DNA of 64,000 nucleotides from Larix kaempferi (lineage: Eukaryota; Streptophyta; Pinopsida; Pinales; Pinaceae), in assembly GCA_027924585.1 (NCBI GenBank), contig BSBM01002100.1, forward strand, positions 310,001 through 374,000, read 5' to 3'. The notes under the pieces are model-generated. The model saw only the letters and a program-made list of their open reading frames with translations. It had not been told where the DNA came from and ran no database searches. The translations under genes and the position numbers were made by a program. Numbering within the stretch: position 1 is the first letter of the stretch; each line of letters starts with the position of its first letter. Positions 10,611 through 23,400 of the stretch are shown piece by piece.

Positions 10611-12129
10611 TTGAAAGCATTGATGAGGAACAATCCCTATGCACATATGGTTGAGTACCTAATCCTTGTTGGCCCAAAATATGTTCTTGTTAGAGATGCA
10701 TTTGAAGAATCAAGATGTTTTGATTACAACTACTATGTTTTGGGGAGGAACATTCTTCGGAGGCTAGAAGATAATTGATGTAAGAGTTTCCAAAAAACCC
10801 TATTTTTCAAATAGAGAAATGCATCATTTACGTGGGTTTAACAGATGTGGAAGAAAAACTATTAGCATGGGATCACAACACAGATAGTGACTATAGGATT
10901 TCCATGACATTCATTCAAAGGGTTATATTTATACACAATGAATTTGAACAAATATGTGGTAGGGAAAGTTGATCCATATTTTCGGAAGCAATTTTGTATA
11001 GAAATAGGTATCCCTATTAACGAGGACAATGTGAAACATAAAGGTTTGAAAGGAAGTGATGCATTGAGAGATGTAGATAAATATTTTCAGTTTGCATTTA
11101 GAATGGGCCCCATATGGGATTATATTGATGACATTTTTAGCATGTGGAATATTGGCGTAAAAAATCAAAAGGTAAGAAAAAATAAAGCAGTAGTCAAGGA
11201 GACCCTGATGTCAAGAATTTGCGAGAAGATAGGACTATACCACCTTGGAGATCATTGCAAGGTGTGAAGGATGAAACACTTATATGTACAATACTATCAC
11301 GTGTAAAGTTAGGTGAATTATCCATGGAGGAAATGTGTAAAGAATTTGAAAATTAAGTTTATACGTTGTTTTTTATTTTTTTAAGTTTATTTTTGAGTCT
11401 AAGATTTTTTATTAAATAAGCATTGTCTTATTATTAGATGTCATTGTAAAAACCATTTATTTTTACATCATGTAGTCATTAGGTTTACATGAAAATACAA
11501 GAGGGTATGGTTATAATGTTGGGTGAGAAGATATGGGATGATTTCAAATGCAACTATCCAGATTCACGCTCCATGGAAAACATAAAAGATTTTTTTGTTG
11601 CATACAAAAATGTATAATTATTTATGATATTTTCTATTTTATTTATTTCTAAGTGAATTAATTTCTATTTTATTACTTATAGATATAATTTTGTTTTCAA
11701 AGATGTCAAAGAAGAGTACAGTACCAAAGCCTTTCAAAATTCATATCCAAAGATCCAAAATAGATCGACAAAAAAGACAACGTCATGCAAACATTGAACT
11801 TGATGACACCGTTGATCATCACATTTGGAATGGGGTCGACATTTTGCAATATAAATTAATTTTGGGTGATTGTGCAACATTGCAAATCTTGTTCCCAAAA
11901 AGGAGTACTCCCTACTTATTGTGGATATCCCTCATGGATACAATATCAAAAACATTACTTATGATTGTGATCCTTATAAATACTAGTAATTCAATAAAGT
12001 GGTTTTGGGATTTCTGGACGTCACAACATCACCTCTATGAAGATTTCTTGTTTTCCATTCAGATGTACAAGGAGGACCAGCAATAACAACCTTCAAGGAT
12101 AAATCAAACTTAAGGAGACACCTGTATTG

Positions 12130-12224
12130 GTAAGATATTTGTAGTATATTATTAAACATTTGAATTTAGAAACCAAAATTATTTTTCTATAAGTTAGATA
12201 GATTATTATCTATTTCTATTACAG
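12130..12224 (+). other. intron in methyltransferase relic
   Basis: It begins gtaag and ends ttacag. Removing it joins ctg-tat-tg to g-cat-aag-cct and makes a continuous LYWHKP, matching the fyWhKpn stretch typical of this methyltransferase class. The exact restoration makes the intron call firm even though the gene is dead. Confidence 0.75.
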
Positions 12225-12526
12225 GCATAAGCCTAACATTCATAGCTCTAGAATTGATCCATTTATAGGTGATACTGAAAACATCCATCTTGCATGTTGA
12301 ACAAAATATTATACCTATGAAACTCTTTTAATTAATGTAAAGAGTGAAGGCAAATATAGTCAAATATTCTCGTATAATGTCGTGGTTAACAAGTTGACAT
12401 ATTAAGAAATAGATTAGAAAGGAGAGACTCTAAACATCTACCCTAAGCCACAAGCATTGACTAATTATCTCATAGATACTTTTTCAAAACAAGGATATTG
12501 GGTTTTAGATTTGTGCTCAGGACGAG

Positions 12527-12645
12527 GTAATATTTCTGATAATACATATGAAACTAGTGTCGTAATCTAAATTTAGTAATATATATTTTTTAATTTATGT
12601 TTCATTATGTTATGTAACTTTTTTTGTTTTGTATGCGGTGATTAG
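12527..12645 (+). other. intron in methyltransferase relic, inside motif I
   Basis: It begins gtaat and ends attag. Removing it joins tca-gga-cga-g to gt-aca-aca and gives SGRGTT, the SAM-binding motif I (usually SGsGTT). The intron therefore splits the cofactor loop. Confidence 0.75.
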
Positions 12646-13000
12646 GTACAACAATAGCATGTTTATTATAGAAAGGAATAAATTTCATATCCATTGAGAA
12701 TGATCTACTACAGTGCAATTATATCAAGCAAAGAATTGATGCTATGAAATTTCTTCCGGATGAAATGTAGGAAGTTGGTTTGAAGAAAATAGAATTTAGT
12801 GAGTCCTTTAGAAAGGGTGTTCGAAAAAGATCACTTTGGGCATTTTGCAGAAGTAGAGAACCCAATGGAAGAGCACATTGAGGTCTAGGAAGAGATACAA
12901 CTGGCAGAAAATGTCAATTTTGATCAAGATTTCGGGTTGCATGATATTGTTGATTAGTTTCATATCGTTGAGGAAAATGTCAAAGTTGACAAATTTTTGA

Positions 13001-13661
13001 TAAGATATTTTTGTAATGTTTTGAATTGAATATTTTATTTTGAGAAGAATTGTTATGTTTTTAATATGCTATTTAGAAATATATGGTATACGTTATGTTG
13101 AGTTTATGTGAATCATCACTTTATGAAAAATAATGTGAAAGGGTATCATTTTTATACATCAAATAGCAGAAAATACATTGAAAAATGGTTTGAAATGTCA
13201 TTTAGAAAATTGCCCCAAAAATGACTTCGTTAAGATAAAAGTTTAATGAAAAAACTTTGAAAATGCATATATTTTGCGTTCTAACTAGGTTCTAAATCTT
13301 ACAAAAATTCAAAAACGTGTGTATTTTTTTACTATAGCTAGCAATTAAATGTAGATTTTTTTGTAAAGTTTGAAAAAGTCCCTTGTAAATAAAAGTTATA
13401 GTTTTATTATGACCAAGAAGATTCAAAATCACAAAAAATGGCTCAAAATGAAAAATGGTGCTACCAATATACACACTTTTTGAAACGAAGGTAAAAAAAC
13501 TACTGAAATTGACCGCCAAAAAAACGAGAACAATGTTGGGTTCTCGTCAAGTTGTATAACTTGTTGACTAGGTGCTATACACAAAAAGAAGAGAAAACCC
13601 ATAAATCTTGTTTACGAGTTCATGTTTGGATGAGCAATCTATGTTGAAATATAATGTTTAA
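13001..13661. other. no gene seen
   Basis: This is AT-rich non-coding sequence between the methyltransferase relic and the left target duplication (gtatc, 13662-13666) of the nested LTR elements. It could be the 3' flank of the relic. Confidence 0.5.
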
Positions 13662-13666
13662 GTATC

Positions 13667-13678
13667 TGTGATATCCCT
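13667..13678 (+). repeat. first 12 bp of 5' LTR of element B
   Basis: TGTGATATCCCT is identical to the start of the 3' LTR at 31293. It ends at the insertion point of element A, whose target duplication tccct is 13674-13678 and 24232-24236. Confidence 0.92.
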
Positions 13679-16600
13679 TGTAACATCCCCATTGAATTTG
13701 ATGTTGATGTTAGGATTTTGTGAAGTACCAAATTTCTTTTCACAACTCATAATAAAGACAAATAAATCCCATGGAATACATTGCAGGATTTCACTAAGTA
13801 ACAATTCATCCCAACATATTGATTTCTTATTCTTTCATTGCATACATTAACCTGAAACAGATTATCCTGCCCAAACATTTATAACATTTATAAATGTATT
13901 TGATTCATCTAACATACCCTAATATCCAAACGAGTAAAAGTGACCCCTTTTATTTATTTATCTTATTTTTAAAATTCTTATAAACTTATCATGGCAAGTA
14001 CAATACGGATTTCGCCACAAATAAACCATCAATGGGAGTCTTATCTTAAGAATAAAATCTTCAAGTAGCATGACCAATTATACAACATAAATTGTCTTCC
14101 TCCATTTAATAACATCTAGTTTATCTAGTCTTGGGACAAAATAAAAGAAGTATAACAATTAGAGGTAACCATAGTAATCTGCTTCAAAATGAATAATCAT
14201 ATAATTCAATCATCTCATCTATCTCACTTAATAGCATGTATTATTAACTATGCATGGAATACTCATTCAATGGATCTAAAATACTTCTGCATATTTAAAC
14301 TATTCAAAGGTAGATACAACTAATTTTAGAAACAACAAACCCATCACATTTACACATAACCATTTTCAAGAAGAAGATATTCCTATGATGTACACAAGAG
14401 ACACATATAGAAAGTCCGTTTTGACGTGGTTCACCCGAAACCTTGGGCTACGTCCACAAAGCAAGGCCTTATCGCTTTTCTTCTATTATTCAAAAGAGAA
14501 TTACAATCTACAACGCATTGGTTGCATTTATTACTTTCCATACTTCTCGAAGCCTCTCTCATCGAGAGCATCTTCCCAAAATAAACATCAGCAAGCTTGT
14601 ACTAAAATAATCATACAAGGGTCATAAATCTATACTTAACACTTCGAGACATGGATCACTCTATCATCACTTTTAATGTAGAAAATTCCCTACTTACCTA
14701 TATCGTAAGGAACTAAGACCCGTTTATAAGACTTACACTTGTCCCTAAGATGGTGAGACCATTCTTCATTCCAACAAAGATACTCATGATTATTTATTTC
14801 ATTCGATAAATATACGAAAAGCTTCACCTTTCTTTTAAGTACCAATTACATAAAACTTATATATATATTAAAGCAATGTGGATCTCAGGTTGCGCCCAAG
14901 ATGACCGCATCCTTTCCGTTGAAGCAAGGCATATTGCATATATATATAATCTCTGATTTCACAATCATTTAGTACCACTACAAAAATGCAAGCGCTTCTA
15001 CATTCTCCAATCTTTAGATATTTAAATATGAACAAATGCAAAAAGGATGTCGGATGAAAAACGCAGAGCAAGAGTGTCGATTCGCATTGATAAACTTTAC
15101 ATATAGTATAAAGGGTTGGACGGTTAACCGGATTCACTAGATCCGGGACAAAGTAAGTAAAACAATTATTCAGTAAAAACAAAATATCGCCGCTTACAAT
15201 GGTGAGTTTGGAGTTCAATGGTGCTGTCTCTTCTTTTTGGAATAAACCACCCGAATTGATGGGGAATGCGCAGGGAAGTGAAAGTTCGGGTAACCCAGAC
15301 TCTACACAGAAACCAAAACTGGGGATACTAGAAATGGAATTGCAGATTTAATTAATAGGACTTCTAAATAGAATTAAATTACATGAATGCGTAGATCAGT
15401 TAACTCCTGTATTCAAGATAACACAATTAGTTATGAATGGATACTCAAATCCAAAATTCTTTAATTAAGAAGGAGTTCTACACATAATTCAACTTGTATC
15501 AAATAGAGGTTGCGTGGATCAGTTAACTGAACGCCAGATCTGGGGATCTTTTAACAGAAAATAAACTTATAACAAACAGAGGATGCGTGAATCAGTAAAC
15601 ACAATAATATAAATGTGAGTCTGTCCATTTCGTTTAAGGAATGCGGACGCCAGAATAACCAGATCGAGTTCAGAAAATCGATATACAATAGGGAACATAG
15701 AGCTGGATCTGTCGATCCCCGTAAGGGATCCTAGGAATAACTGAGGTACAGATCGGTGCTTCAGTAATTAATTGTGATGAGATCAGTAAACGAGAATTAC
15801 ATATATTGATCTATCATTCGTAAAAATACTCGCCAACGTAAAAAGAAGATAGGTCTATATTCAGAAAATTAGATGAAGAACAATAAACAAGAAATACACC
15901 TATTGATATATCGTTTTCATAAAAAGATTCGCAGAGTACAGAGATCAAAACAGAAACACTCGTCTTCCACGCAACTTGTACAGAGATCAAAACAGAAACA
16001 CAGTCGAACAATAGATGCAGGAGCGACTTACCTTTGTCGCCTACGAATACATAAACCTTTTCCTTACCAGTTATGCTGCGTTAGAGGTATCAATTCCTTT
16101 CTGCATATAGACCGAGATCTGATCTCCCATCTAGCATATGAATCCGTTCTTTGCAGAATCCCGAATCGCAGAGATTCCTGCTCTCCATGACAACTGACGC
16201 AGAGCCTGTTTGTTGAATCCCCTTCTCCCGCCTTTTCCCTCCAGAGAACTCCTACCGAGCTTTTCTCCCTCCTTTCTTATCACGATGGCAAATAAAAATC
16301 AAAGGTAGCGATCTCTCGTCCGCCCTTTTTTCCCTCCTTGAATACCGGGTTTTAATGGCATATTATCAATTAACTCCACTCCTTCGCCAAGTTTCAGGAT
16401 TTATGTCAAATATGCGTACTGCCAGGCACTCTGCCAGTTTTCTTTCTCCATTGCCGTTGATTCTGCAAGCACTTAACAAAGTTTCCCCATGTTTGACGGT
16501 GGTAGCCGTTTGGTGAAAGCTTTTAGTGGGACAAATGGCAATTCGATTAAGATGAATTCCAAGATCGTCCCATTTGGAGACAAGCTATAACAGTAAAAGG

Positions 16601-17415
16601 TATCCCATTAAAAACTATAATTAAATCTCCCTTCCAGCTTGACGGTGATGGTAGATAGTGGTGATTCGGTGCTCTACTTGAAGAGACAAACTTCCTCCAG
16701 ATTCTCCAATTCTCACACATATCTCTTTTAAAATATTTCCATCCTCGGCGAGGTCAAGAAATGGGTGACAAATGGCGTGGCAGTTATAAGCAGTAATTCC
16801 ATTAAGTGGGGAACCTCTTCTTATGAAATTATTGAGCATTTAAAGAAACGAGATATCCGTTTAAGAAGAGGCTGTGGAATGAGTGCGATGAAAGCGTGTC
16901 AACCTCATCAGTTTATTCTTTAATAGATCGTGAGGATAGGTGGAACGCCATGTTCCTTTTTGTGAAGACCTCCCTCATTAAAACGAGGTCGCCATTAATG
17001 CAAGGGAAGCCCACTTCTACTCCGAGAGTTTTGCAAGAAAAAACTCTCCTCTCTTTTATAAAGAAAGAAGTATCCACTAACTATTTAACGGCGGTTCACC
17101 ACCACTCATGCTTGGCTTACCGAATGGAACGTGTGGCATCCATCTAGAAGAAGGCGTTCCTTCATAAACAGGTTGTAATGAAAATAGTTTGATTCCTCAC
17201 ATTAAAATGACGAGTGGGAGGTCAATGAGTGCCGTGCTCCATACTGAGCGAGTGATAAGATAATTTTCTTGTTTTAACAAGTATACAATAAATATTGTAA
17301 TTGAATCATTTGAAAGTCCTTTTCTAAATAGATGTCTAAATGGTATTACTATGGATTTTCGTTTGCAACAGTATGCATTTATAGATCTAATAGGGATACA
17401 AGGAGGGATATTACA
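13679..17415 (-). repeat. 3' LTR of element A
   Basis: 3737 bp; on the minus strand it starts TGTAATATCCC (at 17415) and ends GATGTTACA (at 13679). It is a near-copy of 20495-24231 with scattered substitutions. Small ORFs inside (such as those near 14385, 14868, 15873 and 16896) recur in both LTRs and are not supported as genes. Confidence 0.93.
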
Positions 17416-17430
17416 TCCTCCTCCCCTTTA
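17416..17430 (-). promoter_or_regulatory. polypurine tract of element A
   Basis: The minus strand reads TAAAGGGGAGGAGGA directly before the 3' LTR, nearly identical to the tract in element B. Confidence 0.9.
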
Positions 17431-17752
17431 AAAATAACACCGTCCTCGGTGTTCATACTTTTAGCAGTTTGCTTGTTTCGTTATCTCTATTTTGACCCTT
17501 TCTGGCCTTTCAAAAAATTTCTCGCAAATCGTTATGGATCAAACCTGAGTTTTCGGCTACAAAACCGGGTTTCAAGGAAAATGAAAAATAAAAATAAAAC
17601 TTTATCATCAACTTCGTAATCAAATTCGGAAACATAAATCATGAATTCTTTACTGTACATATCACTTGCAATATATGGGATAAATCTAGCACTCCATGAT
17701 TCTATACTATTGACTAAATCAACAACCAGCATTCACTTGATCCAGGAAATTC

Positions 17753-17958
17753 TTGCCTAACACCTTAGTGCTCACGCAGCAATCCTTTCTCTCATGTCTT
17801 GCCTAACACTTTTAGTGCTCACGCAACAATCATCGCATTCATGTCGTGCCTAACACCTTAGTGCTCACACAGCAAACATTTCTTTTATGTCTTTCCTAAC
17901 ACCTTAGTGCTCACGCAGCAAACATTTCTTTCATGTATACTAAGCAGCGTCCTGCCTC
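17753..17958 (-). repeat. conserved block with four tandem repeats (element A)
   Basis: On the plus strand four units of cctaacaccttagtgctcac type recur at 49-58-bp spacing (17755, 17811, 17849, 17896), followed by gcagcgtcctgcctc at 17944-17958. It is the reverse of the block in element B. Confidence 0.8.
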
Positions 17959-20480
17959 CCACATATACATTTTCTTATAGCTTGCCTAGGTCTTACAGCC
18001 AGCCGATTCTCCAAGAATCCTAGTGGCTGCTCAATCCCTCATTTTAGGGAGTATTTCAATGCCATTACAACATTCTTTACACCATTCCCCTCAAGCCTTC
18101 TCGCTTGAGTCCCGGAATTTATTTTTTCCAAGCCGCCTTGCTTGAGACTAGAAAAATCTCTTTCCATTTAATCAATTTATTTCGTCATATATATTTTGTA
18201 ACCATACGATTACTCTGACCCAAGTGAGTCTAGATCTTTATTCAATCAATAATTATCAAACTTAAAGAATGAATAACAATTACGATGTGGACCTTAAATC
18301 CTCATCCCCTGATTTTTACCATGCATAATATTTATGCTCTTCCATTTTCACAAGCTTCACAGGAATTTCACCATATGCCCAAATTTCACTTGTTAGTATC
18401 ACTTTATACACAAATCAAATATTGTAAGAAGATCCCTTCCTTTAAACCAAAAGTCATCTTTCTTAAGAAAATATCCATATGTGATCATCTAAGGTGTCAT
18501 TTCCTACTACACATAACTAGCTTATAAGACTTCATAATGCTTTGAACACAATATAACATTCTTTCTATGATGATCTATGGACATTATGATCATTTAACCT
18601 CGAACTTTAGCTTTCACCATTTTAACACAATTCCTATTTTAGTTATACAACCCTTTTTGTATACCCTAACATCATATAGGAATAACCAATTGTCTAAACA
18701 AACTTACATACCTTATACATTGGTGTTAGGCAAATGATTGCTGTGTGAAAAAAATAACATTTGCTTGACCACAACATTCAAAGTGTTAATCGTATAAAGG
18801 TAATTAAATCATAAGACAATCGTATATATAACATATGTTCAAACATCATTTTTACTTGTTTCATAAACACTTATACCTCGATTATTGTCTCAAAGATCAC
18901 TTCCGATCTACCCTGCAAATTCCATGTCATCAATTGTTTTTCCTCCACACATAATAAATAAAAACAGTCATTCCTTGTGGCAACATAAGAACGTCTAAAG
19001 ATTACAGCATCCTACTAACCTGTATTTATTTCATGTTGGGTCTAGGTTTCCAATAATCTATCCCTTAACAAAATAATCAATTTGAGAAAGCATATAGTTG
19101 TACATGGATAGCAAAAAGTATTACTATTACTCATTGTTTCCTACGCCTATCTTAGTAGAGATTACTGAAATAAGAGGTATATATAAAAGGTACTCATGCA
19201 TTCTCATCTTAACTGATTAATATTCACATGTATATGTAATTATAACCATTTTCCTTTTGTTGCACTTACATGTAAGGGTACATGCTTTAATGTCCCAAAA
19301 ATCATATTATAATTACTTATCCTATACAATTACATACTAGAATGAAATTGATTAGCAAGGAGATTATTAACTGTTTTTCTCCTTTGTAGTCTCACAATTT
19401 CCTAGTCATAGAAAGCTTCACACCAATTAAAGTTAATTTCTTTGTTTAAAGGAAACCAAACATCCTAGTCTAGCCAACTATACTTCTTATGGAGTAAAAC
19501 AACAACTTAACATCACATAATTATGCTTCCCTCATAACTAGGAATATAAATTCACAATGACTCCTCCTGCAGCATGCACCTTTACAGATTTTACTACTAG
19601 GGTCAACCTCATTATAAATTTATAAACTTTCTTATTTAAGGTAACTCATATGTAAACGGAACGTGATCGTTTTCTTACACCGTTCAAAACCCAAGACTGA
19701 CCCAAACTATCAAATCTTTAATGGACCCTTTAACATAAAGACTTACTTTTGAGCTGATCTTAATGGATCTTTTAACAGATCTAAGTTGCTTTACATTTCC
19801 CATCTAAATTTCATATTTGGAAATCTAGACTATAGGTCAATCAAGTTTACTTAGTTATCTAAAGTCAACCAAATTAGGAGACTTCCTCAGCCTATAAACT
19901 TCACTGTGAAATAGCTAGGATAACTTACAATACGTGCTTTTACTCTACTTACAAGTACCCATTTCATAAGGACTTAACTCTAATAATCTAACTAATTAAA
20001 AGAGTACTTTCTTGTCATTCAATGAAACTAATTGTAGAGGGTGAGGAGATATTCATCGTCTAGTGTCATCCATAGGAGATCATTCAAATGAACTTATGTA
20101 ATGTTCACAAATAGATACTCTAATTATAACTTTTCAGTAAACTCATATGTACTTACTTGCAATTTCAAGAAGTTTTGTCGCTTACCCCTTGATGATTTTT
20201 TGGAAGTGAACATTTTATTCTTGGCTTATAGAATGCAGCTCCTTTCTAGTCTGACCAACTTGTATTTGTTCTTCTCCAATTGAGCTCAATAAGCCCAAGT
20301 GTTTACAACCTATGCTCTGGTGGACGAAACTTGAAGTCGAGCTTGGAGATTCATTTTCCCTTCCTCCGGTACAATCCATGCATCCAAAATGAAACGAAAA
20401 CCATTGATTAGTAAAATTAAAACCATTCATACTCAATTATCGCATGTTGAGCTCATTAGGCCCTAGTGTTGTACCCTAAG

Positions 20481-20492
20481 GCTCTGATACCA
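20481..20492 (-). promoter_or_regulatory. primer-binding site of element A
   Basis: The plus strand reads gctctgatacca, the reverse complement of the initiator tRNA-Met PBS, two bases from the 5' LTR end at 20495. Confidence 0.92.
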
Positions 20493-20494
20493 TA

Positions 20495-23400
20495 TGTAAC
20501 ATCCCCATTGAATTTGATGTTGATGTTAGGATTTTGTGAAGTACAAAATTTCTTTTCACAACTCATAATAAAGACAAATAAACCCCATGGAATACATTGC
20601 AGGATTTCACTAAGTAACAATTCATCCCAACATATTGATTTCTTATTCTTTCATTACATACATTAACCTGAAACAGATTATCCTGCCCAAACATTTATAA
20701 CATTTATAAATGTATTTGATTCATCTAACATACCCTAATATCCAAACGAGTAAAAGTGACCCCTTTTATTTATTTATCTTATTTTTAAAATTCTTATAAA
20801 CTTATCATGGCAAGTACAATACGGATTTCGCCACAAATAAACCATCAATGGGAGTCTTATCTTAAGAATAAAATCTTCAAGTAGCATGACCAATTATACA
20901 ACATAAATTGTCTTCCTCCATTTAATAACATCTAGTTTATCTATTCTTGGGACAAAATAAAAGAAGTATAACAATTAGAGGTAACCATAGTAATCTGCTT
21001 CAAAATGAATAATCATATAATTCAATCATCTCATTTATCTCACTTAATAGGATGTATTATTAACTATGCATGGAATACTCATTCAATGGATCTAAAATAC
21101 TTCTGCATATTTAAACTATTCAAAGGTAGATACAACTAGTTTTAGAAACAACAAACCCATCACATTTACACATAACCATTTTCAAGAAGAAGATATTCCT
21201 ATGATGTACACAAGAGACACATATAGAAAGTCCGTTTTGACGTGGTTCACCCGAAACCTTGGGCTACGTCCACAAAGCAAGGCCTTATCGCTTTTCTTCT
21301 ATTATTCAAAAGAGAATTACAATCTACAACGCATTGGTTGCATTTATTACTTTCCATACTTCTCGAAGCCTCTCTCATCGAGAGCATCTTCCCAAAATAA
21401 ACATCAGCAAGCTTGTACTAAAATAATCATACAAGGGTCATAAATCTATACTTAACACTTCGAGACATGGATCACTCTATCATCACTTTTAATGTAGAAA
21501 ATTCCCTACTTACCTATATCATAAGGAACTAAGACCCGTTTATAAGACTTACACTTGTCCCTAAGATGGTGAGACCATTCTTCATTCCAACAAAGATACT
21601 CATGATTATTTATTTCATTCGATAAATATACGAAAAGCTTCACCTTTCTTTTAAGTACCAATTACATAAAACTTATATATATATTAAAGCAATGTGGATC
21701 TCAGGTTGCGCCCAAGATGACCGCATCCTTTCTGTTGAAGCAAGGCATATTGCATATATATATAATCTCTGATTTCATAATCATTTAGTACCACTACAAA
21801 AATGCAAGCGCTTCTACATTCTCCAATCTTTAGATATTTAAATATGAACAAATGCAAAAAGGATGTTGGATGAAAAACGCAGAGCAAGAGTGTCGATTCG
21901 CATTGATAAACTTTACATACAGTATAAAGGGTTGGACGGTTAACCGGATTCGCTAGATCCGGGACAAAGTAAGTAAAACAATTATTCAGTAAAAACAAAA
22001 TATCGCCGCTTACAATGGTGAGTTTGGAGTTCAATGGTGCTGTCTCTTCTTTTTGGAATAAACCACCCGAATTGATGGGGAATGCGCAGGGAAGTGAAAG
22101 TTCGGGTAACCCAGACTCTACACAGAAACCAAAACTGGGGATACTAGAAATGGAATTGCAGATTTAATTAATAGGACTTCTAAATAGAATTAAATTACAT
22201 GAATGCGTAGATCAGTTAACTCCTGTATTCAAGATAACACAAGGAGTTATGAATGGATACTCAGATCCGAAATTCTTTAATTAAGAAGGAGTTCTACACA
22301 TAATTCAACTTGTATCAAATAGAGGTTGCGCGGATCAGTTAACTGAACGCCAGATCTGGAGATCTTTTAACAGAAAATAAACTTATAACAAACAGAGGAT
22401 GCGTGAATCAGTAAACACAATAATATAAATGTGAGTCTATCCATTTCGTTTAAGGAATGCGGACGCCAGAATAACCAGATCGAGTTCAGAAAATCGATAT
22501 ACAATAGGGAACATAGAGCTGGATCTGTCGATCCCCGTAAGGGATCCTAGGAATAACTGAGGTACAGATTGGTGCTTCAGTAATTAATTGTGATGAGATC
22601 AGTAAATGAGAATTACATATATTGATCTATCATTCGTAAAAATACTCGCCAACGTAAAAAGAAGATAGGTCTATATTCAGAAAATTAGATGAAGAACAAT
22701 AAACAAGAAATACACCTATTGATCTATCGTTTTCATAAAAAGATTCGCAGAGTACAGAGATCAAAACAGAAACACTCGTCTTCCACGCAACTTGTACAGA
22801 GATCAAAACAGAAACACAGTCGAACAATAGATGCAGGAGCGACTTACCTTTGTCTCCTGCGAATACATAAACCTTTTCCTTACCAGTTATGCTGCGTTAG
22901 AGGTATCAATTCCTTTCTGCATATAGACCGAGATCTGATCTCCCATCTAGCATCTGAATCCGTTCTTTGCAGAATCCCGAATCGCAGAGATTCCTGCTCT
23001 CCATGACAACTGACGCAGAGCCTGTTTGTTGAATCCCCTTCTCCCGCCTTTTCCCTCCAGAGAACTCCTGCCGAGCTTTTCTCCCTCCTTTCTTATCACG
23101 ATGGCAAATAAAAATCAAAGGTAGCGATCTCTCGTCCGCCCTTTTTTCCCTCCTTGAATACCGGGTTTTAATGGCATATTATCAATTAACTCCACTCCTT
23201 CGCCAAGTTTCAGGATTTATGTCAAATATGCGTACTGCCAGGCACTCTGCCAGTTTTCTTTCTCCATTGTCGTTGATTCTGCAAGCACTTAACAAAGTTT
23301 CCCCATGTTTGACGGTGGTAGCCGTTTGGTGAAAGCTTTTAGTGGGACAAATGGCAATTCGATTAAGATGAATTCCAAGATCGTCCCATTTGGAGACAAG

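Larger units (their letters stand above)
10613..13000 (+). pseudogene. broken beta-type DNA amino-methyltransferase gene with introns
   Basis: The core (11835-12740) reads as an N4-cytosine/N6-adenine methyltransferase of beta order (motif IV before X and I). Visible are ILGDCATLQ then LIVDIPHGYN (11860-11945; motif IV, normally DPPY-like, here DIPHGY), FLVFHSDVQGGPAITTF (about 12045-12095), LYW-HKPN across an intron (12121-12236), motif X YPKPQALTNYLIDTF (12440-12485), motif I WVLDLCSGRGTT across a second intron (12499-12651), and motif II FISIENDLLQCNYIKQRI (12685-12738). Introns 12130-12224 and 12527-12645 have GT..AG ends and restore frame exactly. Upstream exon-like pieces (10616-10780, 10850-10965, 11190-11356, 11490-11613) and an acidic tail (12860-12990) probably belong to it but are not recognised. 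At least four in-frame stops and one frameshift (about 11897) inactivate it. Substrate base cannot be told. No catalytic DPPY is intact. Confidence 0.7.
17416..20494 (-). other. internal region of element A, non-coding
   Basis: About 3.1 kb without retroviral domains. Read on the minus strand it parallels the internal region of B: PBS, a segment with gggccta and ttttggatgcatgg, a long AT-rich middle, then the conserved tandem block and PPT. The homology is looser than between the paired LTRs, so A and B are separate lineages of one family. Confidence 0.85.

Noticed and set aside
14868-15218. 116-codon ORF, also at 21684-22034
   Set aside because: It lies in the LTRs of element A, recurs only because the LTRs are duplicated, and shows no domain.
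15873-16190. 105-codon ORF in the LTR of element A, also at 22689-23006
   Set aside because: No recognisable domain and located in LTR sequence; the conservation is explained by LTR pairing.
17753-17930. Regularly spaced short repeats suggestive of a CRISPR array
   Set aside because: The setting is a plant retroelement; units are imperfect, spacing is irregular and spacers resemble one another. It is a tandem repeat.
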